In this document: positions 53,404-62,712 of the stretch, one piece after another
Layout of the letters: each line of letters begins with the position of its first letter
Numbering within the stretch: position 1 is the stretch's first letter
Assembly: GCF_005048855.1 (NCBI RefSeq)
Contig: NZ_SUME01000010.1
Location: 90,289-154,288, forward strand
DNA length: 64,000 bases
Source of the DNA: Sphingobacterium olei
GTDB taxonomy: Bacteria > Bacteroidota > Bacteroidia > Sphingobacteriales > Sphingobacteriaceae
Direction of reading: 5' to 3'
Notes under the pieces: generated by a model
The model's input: only the letters and a program-made list of their open reading frames with translations
The model's database searches: none
Told to the model about the DNA's origin: nothing
Program-made: the position numbers and the translations under genes

Positions 53404-54963
53404 TCAAAAAATAAATCCAACAGCAATCTCAAATCTACTCCTATCTTTTTGTCTAAAAGAAGGCGTATCATTTAACGTTTGGATATAGTTGAACGAAGGG
53501 ACAATAAACATCCTTAACGAAAACCCGTTTAAATTTAGACGCCTGTTCAGTTCAACAGATAATTGCGCTTGCCAAAATTCAGCAGTAAGATAATCATACA
53601 GTGGGTAAGAATAAAGATCGTTTAATTGTATTCCCGCAAAATCACTTTGTTTAGATATCGCCGATCTATAGCCTGCATTTGCAGCTACAACTAGATGGGT
53701 GATGTCTTTGAGCTTAAACCATTTTTTTGCGTTCAATTGTGTGAATAGCGTAGCATACTTTTGAAAATAGCCCTCTGGATAATGATTGGTTTCGCTGTTT
53801 CGGTACTTTCCTGAAAGCGATAAGATATAACTATTGTCCAGATCGGCGGCTTTTCTCCAAAACACATATTTGAAATCTGCACTGACGGTATTCTCTTTAT
53901 GTTTGACGGACTGGTTATAGACCTGCCAGATGTGTTGAGCATTTCCGTCAACCATCTGTATCTGGTCAAACCATATTCCCTTCGTTGGATTGTAGTCCCC
54001 CTTGAGATGCAATTGATGGGTGGTCTGCTTATCTTGCCGAAATGATGCAATATTGGCGATATGATAGCTGGATTCCTCAAAATTGCCAGCCTTGAAAAAT
54101 GAAGATACACTACCGTCCCTAGCAGATTCCTTGTTCCTCAGGTAGCCTATTTCTACTATATTATCCAAGCGCCCGGTGTTATATGCAATCTGTAAATCCC
54201 CGCCGACGCCATTGCCATCGTACCGTCTGGAATATCCGGTTCCCGTTCTGCTAATGGCATTGCCCAGTCCCTGGAACAGGAAAAAATGATGGACCCAGTT
54301 GCTATTTACGGAGGATATCGAAATATTCTCACGATAGCCTTCGTACGTTAAGTTTGCTCCGAAAAGCCAATTGTTTTTTTCATAAGTCACTCCTGGACGA
54401 ATGGTATAACGTATCGCATTCATTAACGGCCTTGGATCGGTCTGATCGGCATTGTTTCCTGCTGAATACTTTCCGAACAAACCAACGGTTAGGCTCTCGT
54501 CCTGGTTGATGGACGTGATCACGGCTCCTTCCATCGAAAAGATTTCGCGGTCGTAGTCTCCTCCAGTTGAGTCGCCCAGTGTAAAAGGGTTATGTGGATT
54601 TACAAAGAGCACGTTATTCCATTTTTGTTGTTTCAGATCGCTGATACTATAGCTTGCCTTTCCATAGAGGTTCACTTTGTTAATTTTATCGTAGCCTTCT
54701 AAACTAATTTTATGGTGGATGTTTTCCCTAGCTTGATTTATCGGGTAAAACTTTCCCATTTCCTGATCAAATCGATAGTCAAAGCGGATCCCTTTCTTGT
54801 CGATCTTTCCGTAACCCACTGGTTGATTGGTCTGCAGGTAGCTATTCAGTTCCTGAATCAGTCCGAATTCAGTAGCTGTACGAAAAAGGCTGTCCTGAGC
54901 AGTAACCTTGTGAATCGATACAATCGAAATTGATATTATCCAGTATAGTAAACAGAATTTCAT
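53404..54963 (-). CDS. DUF6850 family outer-membrane protein
   Basis: 519 residues with a signal peptide (LLYWIISISIVSIHKVTAQ). Alternating beta-strands across the protein and an aromatic-ended C-terminus (RSRFEIAVGFIF) point to an outer-membrane barrel. FVNPHNPFTLGDSTGGDYDR EIFSMEG and GTGYSRRYDGNGVGGDLQIA are family-like blocks. It is the last gene of the TonB receptor/DUF4876/DUF6850 operon, a set that recurs in Bacteroidota. Its role is unknown; it probably helps the receptor in uptake. Confidence 0.8.
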   Translation of the reverse strand: MKFCLLYWIISISIVSIHKVTAQDSLFRTATEFGLIQELNSYLQTNQPVGYGKIDKKGIRFDYRFDQEMGKFYPINQARENIHHKISLEGYDKINKVNLYGKASYSISDLKQQKWNNVLFVNPHNPFTLGDSTGGDYDREIFSMEGAVITSINQDESLTVGLFGKYSAGNNADQTDPRPLMNAIRYTIRPGVTYEKNNWLFGANLTYEGYRENISISSVNSNWVHHFFLFQGLGNAISRTGTGYSRRYDGNGVGGDLQIAYNTGRLDNIVEIGYLRNKESARDGSVSSFFKAGNFEESSYHIANIASFRQDKQTTHQLHLKGDYNPTKGIWFDQIQMVDGNAQHIWQVYNQSVKHKENTVSADFKYVFWRKAADLDNSYILSLSGKYRNSETNHYPEGYFQKYATLFTQLNAKKWFKLKDITHLVVAANAGYRSAISKQSDFAGIQLNDLYSYPLYDYLTAEFWQAQLSVELNRRLNLNGFSLRMFIVPSFNYIQTLNDTPSFRQKDRSRFEIAVGFIF

Positions 54964-55037
54964 AGAATGCTATATCATATAATTTGAAGAATCTGCCCGG
55001 CCAACTATAAAATAGCCGGGCAGCCTAAAACTATTTT

Positions 55038-56282
55038 TTATGGTTCGACAACCGTTGAATGCACTTTAGGCGAAGGTGTCTGGCCAGAAAGGAAGTCTTC
55101 GGTCGAATTATTCGTATCCTTATATATCGCTTTACCGTCGATAATTTGCTTTACCTTACGACGGGTGCTTTTAGCGCTGTATGTTCCTGTTGGATCATAC
55201 GCGTACCCAGCGTCTAAATCAGCCGGCATTCTCTTGTACCGTCGCGAAGGATCCGTATCGACAAACTCTACCGCATCAAGGACATATTCCTTGTTGATCA
55301 ACAGATATTGCGTGGTAGCACTAGCGCCCGGCTGTGTAGAAAAATTAGCTGCACTTTCCACATAGGCTTCAGGTGTAGTTCCTTCTGGTAATTTAAAAAC
55401 AATGATCGCAGCACCAAAAACAGAATATAACTGATCGACAAAAGTCGTCGTCGTCGTATAGATAACTTTCAAATTAGGTACACCTGCAGCATCAGCGTCA
55501 CGTCCACCGTTCAGATCTCCTACATAATATTCCCAATCTGCATTGCCCAGATTGACAGGCGAATTTGGATTACCTGCTGGGTCGCTTTTGTGATTGATAC
55601 CGTCCTGAGCGATCACTACACTTGTCCTTGGCTGTAGTGGATGTTGTGTGCCGTTGCCCGGAAAAACAGCCGTATAATTTTGTACAGGCAACCTGCTCTG
55701 CAGATTTCCCGCAGCATCTACCCAGACGGAAGGCGACCAGGAAGTTGTCGGAGTTAGTCCACCGATTCCGATACCATCCAGATAGATCACTTCATCTGAA
55801 TTATTGTATAGTTCGAGAAACTGGTCTGAAAAATAATTCCCCCCCTCTGGTGTCTTAGAGCCTGTATAGTAGAATTCCTTGATAACCAGTCCACCTCCTA
55901 AGGCCGCCGCCGTCAATGTGATCGTTCGTGAGCCATTTTCAGCAATCGTGATATTACTTAAGTTACCATTGAAAGCAAATTCTTCCGTTTCGCCGACAGC
56001 CGTAAAATTGTAAACGCCCGAAGACAAACGAAAATTCGCGACACCATCTGTTCCCGTGGTCGCGGAGTGATTGGCTCCACTGAGTGTATTGGTGGCTGTT
56101 ACCGCTATTCCCGAAGCCAAGCTTTCCGCATAACCTTCAGGGTAATTAACCGTGACCGCGACTTCATACTGCAGCGCGACATCATCGTCATCCTTACACG
56201 AGGTAACAAATAATAGACTAAAGACTGCGAAGATAAAAATCGCTGTCAGTGGGATAATTTGAGAAAATTTGTGTGATTTCAT
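55038..56282 (-). CDS. DUF4876 domain-containing surface lipoprotein
   Basis: 414 residues. Signal with lipobox Cys at about 29 (FAVFSLLFVTSCKDDDD), followed by acidic Asp residues as in surface-exported lipoproteins of Bacteroidota. An Ig-like/carboxypeptidase-regulatory N-terminal part (YEVAVTVNYPEGYAESLASG) precedes the DUF4876 domain (LVIKEFYYTGSKTPEGGNYF SDQFLELYNNSDEVIYLDGI), which resembles lamin-tail domains. It lies 19 bp after the receptor gene and 74 bp before the DUF6850 gene. Confidence 0.87.
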   Translation of the reverse strand: MKSHKFSQIIPLTAIFIFAVFSLLFVTSCKDDDDVALQYEVAVTVNYPEGYAESLASGIAVTATNTLSGANHSATTGTDGVANFRLSSGVYNFTAVGETEEFAFNGNLSNITIAENGSRTITLTAAALGGGLVIKEFYYTGSKTPEGGNYFSDQFLELYNNSDEVIYLDGIGIGGLTPTTSWSPSVWVDAAGNLQSRLPVQNYTAVFPGNGTQHPLQPRTSVVIAQDGINHKSDPAGNPNSPVNLGNADWEYYVGDLNGGRDADAAGVPNLKVIYTTTTTFVDQLYSVFGAAIIVFKLPEGTTPEAYVESAANFSTQPGASATTQYLLINKEYVLDAVEFVDTDPSRRYKRMPADLDAGYAYDPTGTYSAKSTRRKVKQIIDGKAIYKDTNNSTEDFLSGQTPSPKVHSTVVEP

Positions 56283-56301
56283 ATGTTTAAAAATTATTGA
56301 A

Positions 56302-59196
56302 TTAGAATTTTATGTTGACTTCTGCACCGAAATAAAACGCCGTATTACGTTCTACGTACAGACCTGTGCGATTGCTGATCTGCGTTGGATTCATCTTAAA
56401 GAAATTGTTGGCCATAAAAGCAATCTCGAAATAGTTAGAGAACTGTTTAGTCAGACGTAAATTAAATTGCACCGTAGGCTTTAGCTTCTCTTCGATGAAA
56501 TAATAGGTCGTGCCATATACGGACAACATTTGTTGATAAGGGGAGTTGTGTGCGTTTTCAGGTTGCCATTGATGTACGATACCACTGTCATCCATATAAG
56601 CAACGGGATCTACATAACGGGGTCCGTTAATATCTTCCAATGCAGCATCTCCATATATCCGCTGTCCGTTATCGTCCAGATAGTATATCAATGATTTGCC
56701 ATTTTCATCTTCCCAGGCGTATTTTATTCGCTGGTCCCAAATGATCTGGGTGACCAACGACGCGATCATTTTAATTCGTGGGATGTGTGTGATCATCCTG
56801 ATATTGGTATTGAATCGTTGTCGGATGGTTTTACTGCCTGACGGCATAATAGCAATATAGGGATAAATCCTTCCCTGATAGGTCGTAGTAATACTCTGAT
56901 AGGTTGGTAATGTTCCGTAAGCTTCTTGGTACAGCCATGCACCATCTACCACGAATGAAGTTTGCAGCGGTTCGATTTTCCCTGTATTGAAGACATACTC
57001 AACCCCTTTCTTGATCGATGTCTCCCTGTTCACCGGTGAAGCATAGGTACGTATCACCTTGTTCCATTGGCTGGCAGCCTCTAAGCGCTGGCCACCTTCC
57101 TGATAATAGACCCTTCCATTCTCAAATATCGGCATCCTTCCTGCACCGCTGACGGTAAATGACTCATAGTGGCTGATATAGGGCTGCGACTGGAATCCTA
57201 AACCGTCAGTCAACTTTTCGTGATAAGCTGTAACAGCTAGACTGTATGTTTTTTTCGCAACCATAAAACCGATTTCTTTCTTGGTATTCCTTGCAGGTTT
57301 CAGCTGATCATTTACCGTGCTTATCATATGGGTGGTGATCACGGCCAAAGAATTTTCGCCGTCTAGATAATTAAAGGTAGGTTGGTCAAAGTAAGCGTTA
57401 TCCGGCGAAATATAAGACAACGTCGGCATTTTGTGCGAGAGCCCGATACCACCCGTAATACTGAATTTATCCAAAATGGAATTATTGTTGCTGTTTAAAA
57501 TCTCATAATCGATATTGATCCGGGGGTCTAAAGAAGTCAGTCCCGTCGGAAGCATCTTATTTACCCGGAGCCCTCCCTGCATGATCAAGTTTGTGGTACC
57601 GAGCGGCAGGCTTAACCTGTCTTCCAAGAAAAATGATAAATTGTTCAAAACTGGAAGATCTCTTGCGGCCCGTGGGCGCAATGTGGTCGAAAGGTGACGA
57701 AAAGGCGGAAAAGCTTGGTCATATAGCAGGCCTGCACCATTGTTGCCGCTTAGCATCCAATCCAAGCCTACCAATACCGTATTGTTTATATTGTGCCATT
57801 TTTTGCTCCAATCCCCCTTTATTTTAGCGTAGGCATTGTAAGGTTTGCCATCGATATCATAGGCCGAATGAAACCTTCCAGGCAAATAATCTACCTCATA
57901 AACACCCGGAATATATGTTGTCGGGTTTGGGATCGAGCCTGAGGAAAGCACGTACAGTTCACGAAGATAATCACTGTTTTGTGTATAATCTCCCGAAATA
58001 TTGTACTCCAGGTTGGTAATCCAGTTTTTTCGGAGCATCCACTTTCCTGAAATTCCGGCACGGATTCCCTGTTTTTTGGAACGCATTTCTTCGCCTTCCA
58101 GTTGTTGTGCATCCGAGCGTTCGCTGTCCAGCGTATTGAAATAGGAAAAATTAGCTTTGAAATCCATCGGATTCGGACTATTGGAAAATAGTGTATTGGA
58201 GTAAATCAGCGAACCTGTTAGGCGGTCGTACCCCTTGAATTTTTCGCGGATATCGTCATATGCCCTAGTGAAATCAATTCCAGCGTTTAGGTACCCGCTT
58301 TGATTCTTTAGCTTCATGCCTTTATAGATGCTGCCGATCTTGGTATTCGGGTCAACTTTGAAGCGAGCAGTCAGCGGTGATTGGCCTACTTTGGATTTTA
58401 CCAGAACGACACCCGATGTCAGGTTCCCGTATTCTACCGATGGAATACCGCGGATGACTTCAACAGATTCGATGTTTTCGGCCGAAATATCCCTTAAGTC
58501 AGTTCCTCTTCCCGCTACACCCGGCGTCGAAGTGGCGTTTCCAGCCTGTGCAGAATTGAACACCTGCATATTGGCGTCGTTCGAAAGCGGGTTGTTATCG
58601 ATCATGATCAACGCGCCCAAAGCCGAGTTGTTGCTCGCCTCGATCTCCCTTAATTTGATCTGCCCCGGTGAGGCCAATGTCGGGTTTTCAGTAATCGCCC
58701 CCGGCAACAGTTGGAATACATCTTTTAAACTTTTGGGTTGCAAATGTTCTACGGCTTCTCTCGAAATCGTAGATTTCGAACCAAACTGTTTCTCCTTTGA
58801 TGTTACTGCAACCACCGACAACGCAATGCTCTGGAACTGCAACCTGACGTCCAATATGCTATTTTTAACAATCTCAGTCGAAATCACTTTTTCCTGGTAA
58901 CCCATAGCGCGGTAGGAAATGGTATAATTCCCCGGCGGAACATTGTTCATTTTATATTTTCCCTGCTCGTCTGTTACGGTCCAAATTTTTAGTTCTTCTA
59001 TGCTTATCGTAACATTAGGAAGCGACCCATTGCTTAGCGAATCGTGCACTGTTCCTGCAAGCTGGTGATTCTGTGCGAATGATCTGCCGCTCGAACACAG
59101 AACTACAAGCGACAGCAACGCGATAATTTTCTTCTTCTTTATAGAGAAACAATATAATGCTGGTAGAAGGTTGCTTAATAATTTATACCTGTCCAT
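56302..59196 (-). CDS. TonB-dependent receptor with carboxypeptidase-like N-terminal domain
   Basis: 964 residues from the ATG at 59196; the frame is open 33 codons further upstream. After the signal (IIALLSLVVLCSSGRSFAQ) comes a CarboxypepD_reg-like domain (HQLAGTVHDSLSNGSLPNVT; KYKMNNVPPGNYTISYRAMG YQEK), then the plug (KSLKDVFQLLPGAITENPTL; ENIESVEVIRGIPSVEYGNL TSGVVLVKSK) and the 22-strand barrel ending NTAFYFGAEVNIKF. It imports a substrate across the outer membrane using TonB energy. The three operator-like sites upstream suggest metal control, so iron, zinc or a chelate is the likely cargo. Confidence 0.94.
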   Translation of the reverse strand: MDRYKLLSNLLPALYCFSIKKKKIIALLSLVVLCSSGRSFAQNHQLAGTVHDSLSNGSLPNVTISIEELKIWTVTDEQGKYKMNNVPPGNYTISYRAMGYQEKVISTEIVKNSILDVRLQFQSIALSVVAVTSKEKQFGSKSTISREAVEHLQPKSLKDVFQLLPGAITENPTLASPGQIKLREIEASNNSALGALIMIDNNPLSNDANMQVFNSAQAGNATSTPGVAGRGTDLRDISAENIESVEVIRGIPSVEYGNLTSGVVLVKSKVGQSPLTARFKVDPNTKIGSIYKGMKLKNQSGYLNAGIDFTRAYDDIREKFKGYDRLTGSLIYSNTLFSNSPNPMDFKANFSYFNTLDSERSDAQQLEGEEMRSKKQGIRAGISGKWMLRKNWITNLEYNISGDYTQNSDYLRELYVLSSGSIPNPTTYIPGVYEVDYLPGRFHSAYDIDGKPYNAYAKIKGDWSKKWHNINNTVLVGLDWMLSGNNGAGLLYDQAFPPFRHLSTTLRPRAARDLPVLNNLSFFLEDRLSLPLGTTNLIMQGGLRVNKMLPTGLTSLDPRINIDYEILNSNNNSILDKFSITGGIGLSHKMPTLSYISPDNAYFDQPTFNYLDGENSLAVITTHMISTVNDQLKPARNTKKEIGFMVAKKTYSLAVTAYHEKLTDGLGFQSQPYISHYESFTVSGAGRMPIFENGRVYYQEGGQRLEAASQWNKVIRTYASPVNRETSIKKGVEYVFNTGKIEPLQTSFVVDGAWLYQEAYGTLPTYQSITTTYQGRIYPYIAIMPSGSKTIRQRFNTNIRMITHIPRIKMIASLVTQIIWDQRIKYAWEDENGKSLIYYLDDNGQRIYGDAALEDINGPRYVDPVAYMDDSGIVHQWQPENAHNSPYQQMLSVYGTTYYFIEEKLKPTVQFNLRLTKQFSNYFEIAFMANNFFKMNPTQISNRTGLYVERNTAFYFGAEVNIKF

Positions 59197-59291
59197 GGAT
59201 AATAGGCCAAAAACTTGCTTTGTAATTTTACGAATGCCTATTCTATGCTTTCGTAAGGATCGGACAAAAGTATTACTTATTTTTTTTAAAT

Positions 59292-59304
59292 GCAACTTTG
59301 TTGC
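59292..59304. promoter_or_regulatory. Operator-like pseudo-palindrome 1 (GCAAC-N3-GTTGC)
   Basis: GCAACTTTGTTGC, perfect 5+5 dyad. First of three related 13-bp sites between the divergent receptor and lipoprotein genes. Confidence 0.5.
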
Positions 59305-59366
59305 TTATTATTATTTCTCTCATAGGTCGTTATTCTGAGTACGATAATAGGATTAATTTTTTTATT

Positions 59367-59379
59367 GCAATAGAGTTGC
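59367..59379. promoter_or_regulatory. Operator-like pseudo-palindrome 2
   Basis: GCAATAGAGTTGC, the same 13-bp dyad with one mismatch, 75 bp from the first. Flanked by TTATT and TTTTG as in site 3. Confidence 0.45.
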
Positions 59380-59404
59380 TTTTGTTTAATTTGTTTTTAT
59401 TTTT

Positions 59405-59417
59405 GCAACATAATTGC
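59405..59417. promoter_or_regulatory. Operator-like pseudo-palindrome 3
   Basis: GCAACATAATTGC, the same dyad with one mismatch, 38 bp from the second and 91 bp before the lipoprotein start. The 311-bp gap 59197-59507 holds these three sites and no gene. Confidence 0.45.
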
Positions 59418-59507
59418 TTTTGAAAGAAGCTAATAACACTAAAAGCATTATTAGCCGTATTTCCGGCTATTCCCTTAGGAATACCATTTACATTTTTATT
59501 CCCCCAT

Positions 59508-60365
59508 ATGACGATCAATTTTAACAAACTTTCGGGCACAGTATTATTGGCCCTGCTATTACAAAGCTGCATGGTTAACCAGCGTGCGATTAGTAACCGC
59601 AAATCCATTGACCCCACTACTGCAGCCCTTCGCGACTCCATCATTCAAAAAGGACTAGAAGGGGAGGCGCTCTATACATTGATGGCCGATATAAAACCCA
59701 TGAGTAGCGTCGCTACATTTGCATTCCCGTTGTCGAATAGCGATAGCACAAAAAGACTGGAAGCTAGTCTGGTGCATAAAGACAGTTTATATTACCTAGA
59801 CCGGGTGCGTCAGATACAAGAGGCGTTAAATTGTATTGATCTTCCCGATCTCAAGTTTGTGCTGGTGCCATACCGTAATATGTATAGTAAGCCCCGTATA
59901 TTACAGATCAGTGTGTTGCGTATATCGAAGCTGGATAGTTTGTTGGTCGCAAAGCAAGACTTCTTTGGACAATATGGGTTTTCGGCAGGAGCCGATCCGG
60001 CAGTTGTGGTAACTGTTAATGAGTATGAAAAAAAATACGAACGGCTGAGGGGGTACGGTTATTTATTCGGTTATCCCGATTACGCTGTAGACTTTTTTGT
60101 CAAAGCATTCCATCAGTCTGATTCTACGGGGCAACATGTCAACCGGAAATTTTTTCGTATTCCTACTTTTGAGCGCGAGCAAGGTAATTTCGTGTATGCC
60201 TATCCCGTAGATCACGTACCCGCCGCTATAGACTCGACATTATATAAGAGATCGCTTCCCGTACTCGCACAGTACAAACAGATTCGTGATAATTACATGA
60301 ATGCGGACAGTACAATACGTGGCTATGCGCTTTTACAAGATTGGATTACAAGAAAGGGTGATTAA
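59508..60365 (+). CDS. Hypothetical lipoprotein
   Basis: 285 residues. Lipoprotein signal (FNKLSGTVLLALLLQSCMVN, Cys at about 21). The rest is mixed: LRDSIIQKGLEGEALYTLMA, LNCIDLPDLKFVLVPYRNMY, and YGYLFGYPDYAVDFFVKAFH QSDSTGQ. GYLFGYPDYAVDFFVKA is a likely conserved core but no family is recognised. It diverges from the TonB receptor across the three operator-like sites and overlaps the permease gene by eight bases, so all may respond to one regulator. Confidence 0.7.
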   Translation: MTINFNKLSGTVLLALLLQSCMVNQRAISNRKSIDPTTAALRDSIIQKGLEGEALYTLMADIKPMSSVATFAFPLSNSDSTKRLEASLVHKDSLYYLDRVRQIQEALNCIDLPDLKFVLVPYRNMYSKPRILQISVLRISKLDSLLVAKQDFFGQYGFSAGADPAVVVTVNEYEKKYERLRGYGYLFGYPDYAVDFFVKAFHQSDSTGQHVNRKFFRIPTFEREQGNFVYAYPVDHVPAAIDSTLYKRSLPVLAQYKQIRDNYMNADSTIRGYALLQDWITRKGD

Positions 60366-61575
60366 GTGCTCCAATGCTTCAGGCGGTCGCGCCGGTAAAT
60401 TGGGTGCATGGGCCGGTATCGCGCTTACCGTTTCTAACATGGTAGGCACAGGTGCGTTTACTAGCCTAGGATATCAGGTTGAAGGGGATGCGTCCATATT
60501 TTCTGTGGTCATGCTATGGCTTTTGGGCGGATTTACAGCATTTTGCGGTGCAGTAAGCTACCATAGCCTGATTCAGTTATTTCCAGACTCAGGCGGTGAG
60601 ACCTATTTTGTCGCCCGATTATATGGACGGGTACCTTCCATCATCGTGGCGGTACTATCCATTGTCTTTGGTTTCGCAGCGCCCATAGCCCTATCTGCAG
60701 TGGCCTTTGCAAGCTATTTGCTTCCGGTGGTTGGGCTTCAAGTAAAAGGGGTAGCATCGCTGGCTATTGTCCTCGTATCAGCTGTACACCTTATGCGGCT
60801 TCGAACCCGAGGAGCAATACAGGGATGGCTATCACTCGGGAAGATTTTGATACTGTTGGCCTTTATCATAGGCTTTTTTTTCGTCCCGAAAAGCCTCACC
60901 GTGCAACCAGATCCTGCTAATATCAACATAGAATATTTTTTTACCGCGCCATTTGCTATTGCGCTGGTCTTTGTACACTATGCGTATTCGGGATGGAATA
61001 CCAGTGTCTATGTCTTTCGTGAACTAAAAGATACACGAACGGTTTATTTTTCGTTGTTTGTTTCCGTAGTGCTGATCACGTTGTTGTATACAGCATTGAA
61101 CGCGATATTTTTCCTCTGTGTGGAAAAGGAAAATTTACAGGGCGTTACCGAAGTAGGTAGTATGGTAGCCGAAGTACTTTTCGGTAGCAAGTGGGGTCAT
61201 GTACTTTCGTCAGCTATCGGGATTTTACTGATTGCAAATGTTAGCGCTATGATCTGGGCAGGCTCTCAGGTATCTCAGAAGACGCAAGAGTTAGTTAGTA
61301 GTAAATTGCCCTCGGTAGGTAAGCCATTCCTACATTTGATTTCCCTGGCGACTATTAGTCTGCTCTTTGTGTGGTGGTATGAATTCGGCCAGCTATTGTT
61401 GATCACTTCCTGCATCTTGTCGCTAATCTCGGTATCGGTTGTCGTTAGGCTCGTCAGTCTACGCAATTGTAAGAATGAAGCTGTATCCATAACTTGGAAA
61501 ACGAAGACTTGTGCCATATTCTATTGCGTTATGATGTTTTCGTCCAGTGTAACTGTTCTGCTAACAGCGTTATAA
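60358..61575 (+). CDS. APC-superfamily amino acid/amine permease
   Basis: 405 residues from a GTG at 60358, which overlaps the lipoprotein stop (TAA at 60363) by eight bases and follows GAAAGG. The frame is open from an ATG at 60301, but that would overlap by 65 bases. Twelve membrane helices; the APC hallmark near the N-terminus is WAGIALTVSNMVGTGAFTSL GYQ, with GGETYFVARLYGRVPSIIVA, HYAYSGWNTSVYVFRELKD and the later SAIGILLIANVSAMIWAGSQ. It imports or exchanges amino acids or amines; the substrate is unknown. Confidence 0.88.
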   Translation: MIKCSNASGGRAGKLGAWAGIALTVSNMVGTGAFTSLGYQVEGDASIFSVVMLWLLGGFTAFCGAVSYHSLIQLFPDSGGETYFVARLYGRVPSIIVAVLSIVFGFAAPIALSAVAFASYLLPVVGLQVKGVASLAIVLVSAVHLMRLRTRGAIQGWLSLGKILILLAFIIGFFFVPKSLTVQPDPANINIEYFFTAPFAIALVFVHYAYSGWNTSVYVFRELKDTRTVYFSLFVSVVLITLLYTALNAIFFLCVEKENLQGVTEVGSMVAEVLFGSKWGHVLSSAIGILLIANVSAMIWAGSQVSQKTQELVSSKLPSVGKPFLHLISLATISLLFVWWYEFGQLLLITSCILSLISVSVVVRLVSLRNCKNEAVSITWKTKTCAIFYCVMMFSSSVTVLLTAL

Positions 61576-61654
61576 CTATATACGGCCTGCCAAGTACAGC
61601 CGATACGTAGTATTTGCAATATATGAACCAACTGGCTAACTATTTGGATAAAAG

Positions 61655-61842
61655 AATATTCTCCTGTATTTTTTCCGGCAAATCTAACGCCTGAGGAACA
61701 TATGGCATATATATCAAGCTTGGATCGTAAACGTGATTATAATAACACGATAGCCTATGCAAAAAAGGAGGCTCGTGAGGAAGGTATTGCCAAAAGGTGA
61801 GCGCAGAAAGGCTAATGAAACAGCACTTGAGATGAAAAAAGA
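61655..61842 (+). pseudogene. C-terminal remnant of a PD-(D/E)XK nuclease family gene
   Basis: A frame reads ANLTPEEHMAYISSLDRKRD YNNTIAYAKKEAREEGIAK, then, after one extra A in a run, GERRKANETALEMKKD. Both parts match the helical tail of the transposase/Rpn-like family. There is no N-terminal part. The remnant ends where the dnaE fragment begins on the other strand, so it marks a recombination or deletion junction. Confidence 0.65.
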
Positions 61843-61843
61843 T

Positions 61844-62629
61844 GTCGGCAGCAGAGAGGCCACCGAAGTGCATGGCAATCTTGATCACATCCTCCTGGTA
61901 CACCATGATGCCGTACGTATCGCCCAGGTGCTCCTCAAACACCTCGTGAAAATATTCAAAGCTGTCGGGGCAGTTGTGCCGGAAGATGTACTCCTTCATC
62001 ATGCCCGACTGGGCGACCCCCGGGCGGATGATCGAAGAAGACGCCACCAGCGTCGGGTAGTCCGCACATTTCAGGCGGCGCAGCAGGCCGCGCATCGCCG
62101 GCGATTCGATGTAGAAGCAGCCGATCGTCTGCCCACGGCTCAGAAAGTCATTGCAGCGAGCCTCATTCTTGGAGAGTGCCGTATCCCGTATATCCACCTG
62201 TATGCCCCGGTTCTTACGGATCAGCTTCGCCGCATCGTTGATGCTGCCGATACCGCGCTGGCTCAGGATATCAAATTTCTCCAGTCCGATCTCCTCGGCA
62301 ACATACATGTCAAACTGCACGATCGGGAACCCCTTTGGCGGCATCTCCAGCGCCGAGTAATCCGTAATGGGCTCCTCCGAGATCAGGATCCCGCAGGAGT
62401 GCATGCTCCGCTGGTTCGGATATTTCTCGAGCATCCTGCCGTACTTGTGCACCAGCTTCACCACCGAGCTGTCGTCGTGCATATCGACCGACTGCGTCGC
62501 CAGGGCATCCAGCTCCTCCTTGGGCAGTCCGAAAACCTTACCCACCTCGCGGAATATCGAGCGGTACTTAAATTCCACATTCGTACCACAGAACGCCACG
62601 TGGTCCATATGTACAATTGCGCGTTCCAT
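61844..62629 (-). pseudogene. Chimeric remnant: Y-family polymerase start fused to internal dnaE fragment
   Basis: From the ATG at 62629 the first residues MERAIVHMD are the usual start of a Y-family (DinB/ImuB-like) polymerase. Directly after, HVAFCGTNVEFKYRSIFREV and GKVFGLPKEELDAL belong to the palm of a DNA polymerase III alpha (DnaE/DnaE2) subunit. The fragment continues through CNDFLSRGQTIGCFYIESPA and ends at YGIMVYQEDVIKIAMHFGGL SAAD. The PHP domain, the rest of the palm and everything C-terminal are missing. Downstream, the frame runs antisense through the PD-(D/E)XK remnant to a stop at 61640. The DNA is visibly more GC-rich than its surroundings. Confidence 0.75.
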
Positions 62630-62669
62630 CTATATCCTCCCGTGTTAAATTTTATCAAAGCTAGGTTTA

Positions 62670-62693
62670 AATACTAAAATAATTAGTAGTATT
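62670..62693. promoter_or_regulatory. Inverted repeats between the XRE gene and the polymerase remnant
   Basis: TACTAA-AATAA-TTAGTA (62672-62688) lies within AATACTA...TAGTATT (62670-62693). This position suits an operator of the XRE-type regulator for itself and the divergent polymerase genes. Confidence 0.4.
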
Positions 62694-62712
62694 GCTGTTC
62701 AAAATTGACACA

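Noticed and set aside
61757..62677. A 306-codon plus-strand frame across the dnaE fragment
   Set aside because: It is the GC-rich antisense of the polymerase fragment; it is Arg/His-rich and matches no family. Only its first codons reflect the PD-(D/E)XK remnant.
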